Shown: piece after piece, positions 1 through 8,388 of the stretch
How the letters are laid out: each line of letters begins with the position of its first letter
How positions within the stretch are numbered: the stretch's first letter is position 1
NCBI GenBank assembly: GCA_033439765.1
Contig: JAULSN010000004.1
Location: forward strand, 5,218,001-5,282,000
DNA length: 64,000 nt
Source of the DNA: Lasiosphaeria ovina
Lineage: Eukaryota; Ascomycota; Sordariomycetes; Sordariales; Lasiosphaeriaceae
Direction of reading: 5' to 3'
The notes under the pieces: model-generated
Told to the model about the DNA's origin: nothing
What the model saw: only the letters and a program-made list of their open reading frames with translations
Database searches by the model: none
Position numbers and translations under genes: made by a program

Positions 1-417
1 CGAACAGTTTCAGCTTTGGTGCGGGCCTCTCTTTGTTGAAGTTGGGCTGCTTGTATGCGAGTATTTTTAAGCAAGGGGCGATCGATTCTGAAGAAAGTGG
101 CATCCAAAATCAGATTCGTCTCGCTGCTAGACCCAGATATCACCCCTGACTTTGCCTCACGGGCCGACGCACATCGGAGTCTTCAGTTTAGAACTGCAGC
201 TGTGGGATACATAATTCTTTCTCGGCTTCATCAATTGCAGTGTATTTGTCATGTACACAAAACCTAAGAGATTGGGCTTGCTCGGCTCCTTCTTTTCCTA
301 GTTGCGCGCCAAACACTTGCCTCCCTTGATGCCGCCCACCCTTCTTCACCTCCGAGCCCAAATAGCACCATTCCACCTAATTACCAAACTAACCACCTAA
401 CCTCGTCACTTAGCCAA
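1..417. other. left-edge stretch without a recognisable gene
   Basis: No reading frame here shows a domain, a signal peptide or a plausible exon structure. It lies just downstream of the stop of the minus-strand gene at 418-2151 and probably includes that gene's 3' untranslated region. Confidence 0.5.
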
Positions 418-2151
418 CTAGTGATCAACCTCAAAAGCACGCGGACAGATCTCGAAGCAGTAGCCCGGCGCGCCGCCGTCCAAGTTCCAGCACGCATTGT
501 AGGCGATGCAGTCCATGTTGCCGCCGGGGCAGTCGTCGCGGGTGTGGCAAAGAACGGGAGCCGTGGGGAACGCAAAGTACTGGCCGTAGCACCGCGGGCG
601 GCCCAGCACGTTGCCGCTGCACAGGCAGCCCGAGAACTCGGGCCCGTTGCCGTTGGCGTTGGTCGTGCCCTCGAGGTACTCGCACGCCGTCGCCGGGCCC
701 GCGTCGCACCGCGCCGGCAGCGCGCTGCACGTCGTCGCGATCGACACGTGCGGGTACGTGATGGTTGTCAGGAAGAAGGGCGTTGACGCGGTTGATGGCG
801 CCGTGGTTGTGGAGTTGTGCAGTGCGGTTGAGTTGCTGCTCGCCGTGGCCGTGCAGGCTGACGCGCCGTCGGTGGCGCGCTTGCGCCCTGCCACCGCTGC
901 AGTGCTGGTCGCGGCGGCGGTGTTGCAGGCCATCATGTCGGTGTTCTGGGGCGTTGTCAGCGGCAGCGTCGACGGCGCCGAGAACACGCACGACGTCGAC
1001 ACGTTGTCGTTGCCGATGATCTGCTCGTTGAACTGCATGCTGCTGGTGAAGCGGATTCGCTCGTCGACCACCGACGTGAGCAGGTACTGGTAGCCGGGTG
1101 GATCCCTGATCTTGAGCCACACGTACTCGGTCAGGTCGGTGAACGGCAGGCAGATGCCCGCCGCAACCGCGTTCGGGTCCAGCTGCTGCGAGTTGATCAG
1201 GTCCTCGAGGTGCATCAGGTCCCTGATGCCCGTCATCGTCGTGCTCCACTCCGGCGAGAAGTACGGGCTGTTGAGCAGCGCCGCCGCCTCGTCGCTGAGC
1301 GGCGCCAGGGTCCCCAGGCCCTGCGAGAGGAGGTATACGAGTGTCGGGGCCGGGACCGCCGTGCCGAAGTCGTCGCGCGAGTACCCCAGCTGCCGCAGCA
1401 GGTCTATCTCGCACCTCTGCTCGCGGCTGGCGGGGCTCGGCCACAGGCACGTCCATTTGTACAGGCCGTTGTCGCCTTGGGTGGAGGTGTTGTTGATGAT
1501 GTCGGCGCGGTCGAGGCACTCGAAGCCGCAGCCGACGGTCAGCGACACATCGAAGGGATCCGACGGGACGTGGCCGCACTCGTCAAACACTACCACGTCG
1601 ACGTAGTAGCTGACAGGGTAGGTGAAGCCAGGTATATTCTGTCGCTTTGCCAGTTCCTGTGCGTCGACAAAGGACCTCTTGGCCTTTCTCGTCGACCCGC
1701 CGGCGCCGCCCAGCGCGATCAGGTAGTCGTAGAACCCGGGGAGGACCAGGGAGAGCACGCTGGCGCAGTCGGCCGAGAAGACGGTGATGCCGGACGCGTT
1801 GAACACGACGGCCGACTGGTCCGGGTAGACGATGCCCAGCTGGACGGGGTTGCTGATGTCGAAGAGCAGGAACGCGCTCGTCTGCCCATCGCGCACGCCG
1901 AACAGCGGCGGCACTTGGCCGTACTGGTCCACGTAGAAGCTGAGCTCGCCGACCAGGGTCGTGTCGATGGTGCCGTTGTACGTCAGCTTGGTGAGCTCGG
2001 CCGTCGGGGTGGGCAGGGTGTAGCAAGTTGATGTCGAGGTCGCGATGACGGTCTGCGCCGAGTCGAACGGGTTGCTGGGCTCTTGTGACGTTACGGTCGT
2101 TACGAGGCAGGCTAGCTGCAGTGCAGCGGTGATATACTTGGACAAGAACAT
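418..2151 (-). CDS. large secreted cysteine-rich protein of unknown function
   Basis: A single open frame of 577 aa begins with a clear signal peptide (about residues 1-22, hydrophobic core LQLACLVTTVTS), so the product should enter the secretory pathway. About residues 155-170 hold dibasic sites (KAKR, LAKR) of the kind cut by Kex2-type proteases, which suggests pro-protein processing. The middle carries scattered cysteines and N-glycosylation sequons. A Ser/Thr-rich stretch around residues 420-470 looks like an O-glycosylated linker. The last 100 residues are cysteine-dense (motifs such as CLCSGN, CHTRDDCPGG and CWNLDGG), like a compact disulphide-rich module. No catalytic motif is recognisable and I do not assign a family. 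The ATG starts right at the signal peptide. Secretion is a confident call; function is unknown. Confidence 0.8.
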   Translation of the reverse strand: MFLSKYITAALQLACLVTTVTSQEPSNPFDSAQTVIATSTSTCYTLPTPTAELTKLTYNGTIDTTLVGELSFYVDQYGQVPPLFGVRDGQTSAFLLFDISNPVQLGIVYPDQSAVVFNASGITVFSADCASVLSLVLPGFYDYLIALGGAGGSTRKAKRSFVDAQELAKRQNIPGFTYPVSYYVDVVVFDECGHVPSDPFDVSLTVGCGFECLDRADIINNTSTQGDNGLYKWTCLWPSPASREQRCEIDLLRQLGYSRDDFGTAVPAPTLVYLLSQGLGTLAPLSDEAAALLNSPYFSPEWSTTMTGIRDLMHLEDLINSQQLDPNAVAAGICLPFTDLTEYVWLKIRDPPGYQYLLTSVVDERIRFTSSMQFNEQIIGNDNVSTSCVFSAPSTLPLTTPQNTDMMACNTAAATSTAAVAGRKRATDGASACTATASSNSTALHNSTTTAPSTASTPFFLTTITYPHVSIATTCSALPARCDAGPATACEYLEGTTNANGNGPEFSGCLCSGNVLGRPRCYGQYFAFPTAPVLCHTRDDCPGGNMDCIAYNACWNLDGGAPGYCFEICPRAFEVDH

Positions 2152-2880
2152 GGTGCAGAGTTCTTAAGAGAGGTGGAGTCGTTTGGGATCGAACATGTCG
2201 ACTGGGCATGTTGCAAGCCAGCCTGAACCTTGGGCCTGCTCGACGTTATATGGTCCCAAAGGCGGTGCCAAGACAGCCATAACAAGATATATCTTGAGTT
2301 ACTCGGCCTAGCTCCTTTGATGGGTATTTTTATTGTGTGAACTCGAATATTACTGGAGAAGATTCCGTTGAGGCTGAGATCCAGGGTCGCATCGCAGTGA
2401 CGTTGCAGTGACAGGGCCAGAGCAGATACCCGAATGAGAGCAGCAGTATTGATTTGCACCTTGAACTAGCATGCTCTGCGATTGAACCGACCGGTGACTC
2501 AGACGGGGGAGTTCATCGTGCTTTTCGAGCGTGTGTTGGGGTTGGTTGTATTGAGGCAACGACACAAGTTCCATGACTCAAAGTGCACACAGATGCAACA
2601 GAAAAAATGCCGATCGCAACTACACCTAAAGTATGTGTTGACTACAATATAGCAAATGCTTAGTGTCGTCCTGTGTCTTCAAAGTCGACATCCCCTCATT
2701 GAACTCTCACGAAGAGATGAGTTGGGACAGGCAGAATTCATCTGCCACCCTCCCCGAGTCCCCAGCACTCCATCATCGGGCCCACAATATACCGCATCAG
2801 AAAAGGCGACGACATGCATAAAACTCATTGTCCATCGACACCCCCAACAATAGTAGCACACCTAGGCCAAACATGTCCAT
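2152..2880. other. intergenic region
   Basis: Upstream of the secreted-protein gene and downstream of the small repeat-protein gene, both on the minus strand. No coding exon or RNA gene recognised. Confidence 0.4.
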
Positions 2881-3333
2881 CTAGGGCCTGTCCACGTCCA
2901 TCTTGCTTTCATCCACGGCATCACCCTCAGCCTCAGCCATCACCACATCAGCATGGGGGTTCTCCAGGAGGAACCTGTCCATCGGCGTCGTGTCGGCATG
3001 GGAGCCCCCCAGGAGGAACCTATCCACGGGCGTCATGCCAGCATGGCTGGCCGCCACCTTGGCCGCGACGGCTTTGGGAAGCTCGACGCCCAGCAGTCGC
3101 ATGCCTCGGAGCACGGCTTGCGACGCTGCCTCTTGCTCGGGTGTGGCGGGGGTGTCGTTCAAGGGTTCAGCGGTGGTGTTGTTGTCCCCAGTGGAGGGGA
3201 TTGTGACCGCAGGCTCTACGAGCTCGGTAGTGTCGTCCTGCTTAGCTCCCACGACGTTGATGATAGGACCAATGTTAATGTTCTTGATAGGGCCAGGGCT
3301 GCAAGTAGGGCCAGGGCTGCAAGGCGGCGGGGG
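2881..3333 (-). CDS. 3' exon of a small protein with a 17-residue tandem repeat
   Basis: The open frame runs from a stop at about 3334-3336 to the stop at 2881, about 150 codons. It has no ATG near its 5' end. A pyrimidine-AG acceptor ('cttgcag') lies just inside it, so a 5' exon with the start is likely upstream but was not identified. The protein begins proline-rich, then has a hydrophobic/Asn segment (KNINIGPIINVVG), an acidic Thr-rich middle, and near the C terminus two and a half copies of a repeat of the form HADxTPxDRFLL. The last copy degenerates to PHADVVMAEAEGD. The tail is acidic. I recognise no family. The gene faces away from the adjacent Clr5-ankyrin gene. Exon 1 and the true start are unresolved. 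Confidence 0.45.
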   Translation of the reverse strand, partial: PPPPCSPGPTCSPGPIKNINIGPIINVVGAKQDDTTELVEPAVTIPSTGDNNTTAEPLNDTPATPEQEAASQAVLRGMRLLGVELPKAVAAKVAASHAGMTPVDRFLLGGSHADTTPMDRFLLENPHADVVMAEAEGDAVDESKMDVDRP

Positions 3334-4133
3334 TCAGAGCTTGATAGGCCAGCGATAGCGGACCGGTGATCTGATCATGTTATGACGGTATGCCGACGGC
3401 TTCAAGGAGAAGGGGGAGGCAGAACAGTAGGGGAGGAAAGAAATACAACAAGGAACAAAGGAGGGGGCATTAGCAGGGAACATGGAGGGAAGGACACAAG
3501 GAGACAGGAACGAACTTGGTATCACGGCTCGTCTCGTCTCGAGACATAGGGTTGGTGTCATTCTGACCTTGCGAGTGGGTAGATGGAGACATATTTGGGC
3601 GAAGAACTTTGAATAAGCGGGAGAAGGACGGGGGGGAGACGGTAATAATGATGCTACAAGCAAGTAGTAGATGGCAAAAGACTGCGGGCAGGGAAAACTG
3701 AAAGACTGGGGAGTGTGATGAGAAGCTCGAAGAAGAGCTGGGAGAGTTTCAGTCCAGGTATATATGCACGGGCGAGCATCGCAGCCGGGCTGTAGAAGAC
3801 GGAGACTCCCACGGCTATTTTTGGAGCCAGGCATTTCTGGCTCTCGCTGCGCTGGACAAGATCTGGGCGGAGTGTTCTGACAAACCGAGAGCAGCGATTG
3901 GGCGCGAACACGTTCAGTCGCTTGTTTTACAATACGATTCTGCAAAAGACGCAGAGGATGTGAGGTGTGCGCCAGGTTTGGGACTATTAATGAACTGAGC
4001 TGCCGGTGCGTCTTTCTTCATTTTGCACTTTCGCTGTTAGGGGGGCGTCGGCCAGACATGCAATTGGTAATATGCAGGCCTGGGTGAGTGTGGAAGGGAA
4101 TCTGCTCCGTAGGCGAACCACTCTGTGCAAAAA

Positions 4134-4187
4134 CTGCATTTTGCATGGCCCAAGGGCAGCCGGAAGTTTGGGGGGTGCAAAATGCAG
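4134..4187. repeat. 12-bp perfect inverted repeat (hairpin-capable)
   Basis: CTGCATTTTGCA at 4134-4145 is mirrored by TGCAAAATGCAG at 4176-4187 with a 30-base loop. Related TTTTGCA copies occur at about 4022 and 4255. It may be a protein-binding palindrome or a foldback; function unknown. Confidence 0.6.
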
Positions 4188-4502
4188 AAAATGTTCACGC
4201 AATACCGGTGACAAACTGACCTCAACGGGGAATCACTTATCATGCTAAAGTTGCCGTTTTGCATTTTCAACCTGCAAATTCTGCATGCACGGGCATCCAT
4301 GCTTCCGCAAAACGCGGTATTGCCAAGACCTACCCACCCAATGTCGTTGTTCCATAGGGAAAGGACGATGGCTGTCATGGTGGCATGGTGACGAATGATA
4401 TAAGCCTGGTCCTGCCGTACGTGCATGGTTGCCTTTCACCCTGCACCAAATATCCACGTGAGCAAGTACAGGTACGTTAAGGTTGCTGTCGTACGAATAC
4501 TG

Positions 4503-4522
4503 TACATACATACATACATACA
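4503..4522. repeat. TACA tetranucleotide microsatellite
   Basis: Five perfect TACA units, followed by an imperfect continuation (TGCATACTG). Simple-sequence repeat in intergenic DNA. Confidence 0.85.
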
Positions 4523-4605
4523 TGCATACTGTACAACCAACGTGGTCTGGAAAAAGTACGGGTCGCGTCTGTCGTGCAGGCCAGGCTTTGAAGGCAGGCA
4601 GTTGA

Positions 4606-6873
4606 GTGACACAGCGGGCATACATTAGCGTAGCGGCAGCCCGCCAAATTCTCCTGACACAGCCAAGTCGAAATTTCTCTTGCCATTGTCTCCCGTTCTT
4701 TTCTCCTGTGGTTGAGATCTCATTACAGCCCATCGGAATCATAGCCAAAGACTGGACCCTAGTGCACGATGAGATTCGCAAGCTCTACCACCGGGACAAC
4801 AAGCCTCTTCGCGAGGTTATGCGCCTGATCAAGGGCAAATTTGAGTTTATCGCATCGTAAGAGCTTAGAGCCTTGCCATCTGCAAAGTGCTGCTGCTTCA
4901 CTCAACTAAACATTCTTCAGCGAGAGATCTTATCGAACCCAGTTGGTGAAATGGGGCTACAGAAAGTACAGTACCCAGGTCACCCCAAAGCCGAATAGGG
5001 CTCTGCGCTCCGTCAAGAAGTCGCGCCGCTCCGTTCGACAACCGCCTGGCATGTCAATGCCAACCATGCCGCCCACTCCGGTTTTCACCAGAATGGCCGG
5101 GTGAGCTCCATTCTGTACTATAACAGCACGGTGCTGCATCTGACCTGACCTCGCAGACCGAGTCACATGCCGGCAGGTGTTACAAATTTCGGCGGAAGTG
5201 GTGATGGACAGGACCTATCCTTCCACACTGCAAATTTCCACTCTCAATCCAGTCTCGAGTACACTCAAACAGGACAGAATATCCCTGGAATTCACAGCTT
5301 TTCGGTCTATCCTGTGAGTCTTGACGGCAAGTCAAGGCTGCACCAAACAGTCGTCGCGAAAGACACCGAGGTGGTCCGCTCACTCTTGTCTGAGGGAGCC
5401 GCCGTCGACACGAGCGACCACCTCGGAAACCGTCCTCTCCATGACGCTGTCATTGCAGCTGAAGAACCCATCATTAAGCTTCTTCTCAAATTTGGCGCAG
5501 ATGTCGACGCGAGGGATCAGGCTGGGCGCTCGGCGCTCCATCTATCCGTCTCACACCTCAATGTCCTCAAAATTCTTATCAAGGAAGGCGTCGACGTCAA
5601 TGTTCAAGACAATGTCGGCGATACCGCTCTTCACCTGGCTGTCTCACTTCCAGATGGTCCCGCAAATCAAGTCACCGAGGCCCTAATTCATGCTAAATCC
5701 GACCTAAACAAGAAAAACGATGCTGGCTTGACGCCCTTCATTAACTTCTCAGAGTAGGCGGCTAAGCGGCGGTCGCAAGAGGCATGGACTGAGGCACTCC
5801 GCTTGATCCCTATTTTTATAACCAACGGCGCAAGCGCCACTATGGCTGGGCCAGACGGTAGAACACCCCTCCAGATTCTATTTTCACACATTGAAATTCA
5901 CTTCTATCGATGGACAAACGTTCATTGGGGAGTTTTCTCCTGGCAGAAGGATTCTTACAGCGAAGCGGTCCGGTCGCTGGTTGAAGAAGGCGCCTCTGTG
6001 GAGACGCTGACTCCAAACAATTTGCCAATGTCCATTCAGTTCTTCCAAGACCGTCCCTTGCAGCGGCCGGGTCCCAATCTTTCACAAACGAAACTAGCGA
6101 AAGCAATATGCGAACGGGCGAGTCCAATGTTTGTCTATGGCGATGGGAGCACTCTCCTGCACACGCTCGTCCGCTGCGGTCCAAACCATTTTGGTTTCGA
6201 TATGAGCCGCACACCAGCGGTGGGAGAGGGTGACTTTTTAGAGATTGCCCTTCGGAAAGGAGCCAACCCCAATCAACAAAACAACAGCGGCCAAACGCCT
6301 ATTATCGCCCTGTTTGATGCCATGCGCTCTTGGGGTTCCCCGAAGAAGACTCTTGTTGAGAAATATTTGTCACTCTTAATGGCTTACGGTGCGGACCCAT
6401 TGGAAGGAAACAAGCAGGGTCTGTCTCCCGTATTACACGTGGCAGGAACAAATGGCGAGGCCGCTCAAATCATGCGCAGGCTGCTGTCGGCCTGTATTTC
6501 CAGTCTCGAGACTAGGTCGACGGAAATTCGACCTGAACCAACGGACGGGGTATATAGAAACAGCAACCAGATCTGGTGGGAGGAATGGAAACGAATAGCG
6601 AGAGCGGATGACTGGAGTTCTGTGAAGGAAGCCCTGGAAGCAGTCATCAACTCCCCACTCCACGCTCCAGACAAAGTGGGGGAAAAGGCGATGGCCATTT
6701 CATTCGTCTTCTTGGCCGAGAACCATTTAGCAGCTCTCAAGGACAAAGCTAGGAGCAATTCGAGCAGTCGGGAGGAGGTGAGAGGGAACGTCGTGCAGAT
6801 TCTTCGCGACTGCCGGGCACACAATCTCCCCGTGAATATGGATGGTTTCGATTTTCTCCTAAGCCTCTGTTGA
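4606..6873 (+). pseudogene. Clr5-domain ankyrin-repeat protein, interrupted by one in-frame TAG
   Basis: Exon 1 ends at 4856, exon 2 is 4921-5100 and exon 3 starts at 5157; both introns are GT-AG. Joining exons 1 and 2 rebuilds a Clr5 domain: DWTLVHDEIRKLY, then FIAS, then SYRTQLVKWGYRKY, the C-terminal motif of the family. A basic linker and ankyrin repeats follow (GNRPLHDAV, GRSALHLSV, GDTALHLAV, AGLTPF). At 5755-5757 a TAG interrupts the frame, but the same frame continues 371 codons with more ankyrin-like units (DGRTPLQ, SGQTPIIAL) to a TGA at 6871-6873. The TAG context (GAG TAG GCG) is one C-to-T step from GAG CAG GCG. Clr5-ankyrin proteins are typical large fungal regulatory or recognition genes; the exact role is unknown. 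The start is uncertain: an acceptor (CATTACAG, ending 4728) suggests a further upstream exon. It could be a pseudogene, a truncated allele or a readthrough product. Confidence 0.72.
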
Positions 6874-6985
6874 CGGGTGCAATTTGGGACTCACTGAGGA
6901 ATGAGTTTGATATTATTTTCTCCACCGTGGTATTTAATTTACAATCAGTCCCAGCAATTTCTCAGTGCTTACCTCTCACCCATGC

Positions 6986-7993
6986 TCAGCTCCTTATCCG
7001 CGGACTCGCCCGGCCAGACAGCTCTGGATACGCATACTGGTTCGCGTCCAGCTCGACGGGCGACTGCGGCGGTCCGGGGTTGTATCCGGCATACAGCTCG
7101 TGCGGCTTGTAGGCCGTGTCGCCGAGCACCTCGCGCCGCGTCGACGGGATGGCTGGCATCTCCTTGGCGCCGCCGCTGCCGTCGTCGACGGGCAGCAGCG
7201 CCGCTGCGCGCTTGCGCTTGCGCTGTCTCATCACGAAGAAGGCGGCGACGGCCAGAGCGAGAACGGCGAGCACGACGCCTATCGCGATGCCCGCTTTCGC
7301 GCCGGTGGACATGTCGCCTCCGGATGAGTTTTGGTTGGAATTTGATGACGGAGGCGTGGTTTGGGAAGATGTACGGTTTGAGCTAGTCGAGGACGAAGCC
7401 GACGTGCCGGTGGTGCTGCCCGTGCTCGCGACACTACCCGCAGACGCAGCTTCGCGGCGGAGGAGGATGGTGGTCTGGAGGAGGGTGTAAGCGGTGCCGG
7501 CAGCATTCTTGGTCGGCAGCGGCGTCGGCGTCGTGTCGCAATTGGCGCAGGCCTCGGGTTCGATCGACGTCGGCTGGGTCAAGGTGCCGAGACACCACCC
7601 GCCGACGCCCGGCGCAAAGGACAGGATGGTCTCGGCGTAGCGCAGCCCGCTGGGGCAGCACACGGTGGCTGTCTCGCCGGGCGTCAGCTGCGGGAGGCGT
7701 GACGACGGGTCTAGCACCGTCCGGCTCCCCGTGCCGACCATCGGCTCGCCACCCCAGCCCGACGGACACGCCAGCCCCGGCATGAAATACGCCCGGATCA
7801 GTATGTCGGCTTCCGGGTAGCAACTTGTGTGGAAAACGTCGTCGTCGCCCAGCACCGCGAACCGGCTGCTCGTGGTGGAGAAGATCTTCGTGCATGCCGC
7901 CGGCGGCGTGAAGGTCGTCGTCAGCGGGCCCGCATCCTTGAAGCCATCCTTGTCCTCAACCGTCTTGACCGTCACTTCGGTGACTTTTGACAT
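6986..7993 (-). CDS. single-pass membrane protein with Ser/Thr stalk
   Basis: 335 aa, one exon. The N-terminal about 190 residues form a cysteine-containing ectodomain (motifs CYPEAD, LACPSGW, VCCPSGLRY, GGWCLG) with no obvious cleavable signal peptide at this start. A Ser/Thr/Asn-rich stalk (about 190-235) precedes one strong transmembrane helix (GIAIGVVLAVLALAVAAFFV) and a basic stop-transfer (RQRKRKR). A cytosolic tail of about 75 residues has Pro/Tyr motifs (YAGYNPGPPQSP). This layout resembles fungal Mid2/Wsc-like surface sensors and many uncharacterised Sordariomycete membrane proteins. A wall or surface sensing role is inference only. Its 3' end faces the end of the Clr5-ankyrin gene, about 110 bp away. 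Confidence 0.8.
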   Translation of the reverse strand: MSKVTEVTVKTVEDKDGFKDAGPLTTTFTPPAACTKIFSTTSSRFAVLGDDDVFHTSCYPEADILIRAYFMPGLACPSGWGGEPMVGTGSRTVLDPSSRLPQLTPGETATVCCPSGLRYAETILSFAPGVGGWCLGTLTQPTSIEPEACANCDTTPTPLPTKNAAGTAYTLLQTTILLRREAASAGSVASTGSTTGTSASSSTSSNRTSSQTTPPSSNSNQNSSGGDMSTGAKAGIAIGVVLAVLALAVAAFFVMRQRKRKRAAALLPVDDGSGGAKEMPAIPSTRREVLGDTAYKPHELYAGYNPGPPQSPVELDANQYAYPELSGRASPRIRS

Positions 7994-8388
7994 GGCGAAT
8001 ACCGATTACTGAGTGGATGCTGTTTCTTTGCCTGCGTGTGTTTTGGCTGGGTCGAAAGACGCTTTTACCTGGTCAATAGCTACCGTCCGTACTGTCAACT
8101 GATCCCACACGAAGGATCGTGCAAATCGACAGCGGGGGGCTGAGCCCCTGACGGGGGCTCGTTTCACAGTGAGATTTCGCGCTTCTACAGGCCCAGAGCT
8201 TCCGGTAACGACCCCAAATAGGAAGCATGTAACCCTCCCTTGGGCTCTGCCGAAACGTTTCCCGTCACGCTGCTGCACCTGCGCCCCTGCGCGGGTCGGC
8301 CCTAGATGCCAAAGCTTGGAATACGGCGGCTATTTCGATCGCCCGCTACTCGCGTCGACGATACTGATATTGAGATAGCGCGACGCAA
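7994..8388. other. intergenic region
   Basis: Upstream of one minus-strand gene and downstream of another, so it should hold the promoter of 6986-7993. No gene seen. Confidence 0.4.

Larger units (their letters stand above)
3334..4605. other. intergenic region with short repeats, no gene seen
   Basis: Read on the minus strand, 3370-3700 is pyrimidine-rich, as expected of promoter and 5' leader sequence of the minus-strand gene at 2881-3333. The 4.0-4.3 kb part has several TGCAAAA/TTTTGCA motifs, including a perfect 12-bp inverted repeat, and 4.5 kb has a TACA microsatellite. Overlapping open frames on both strands show no domain. Confidence 0.4.

Noticed and set aside
3334..3945. 203-codon minus-strand frame upstream of the repeat protein
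   Set aside because: It reads through pyrimidine-rich leader-like sequence with low-complexity translation and no domain.
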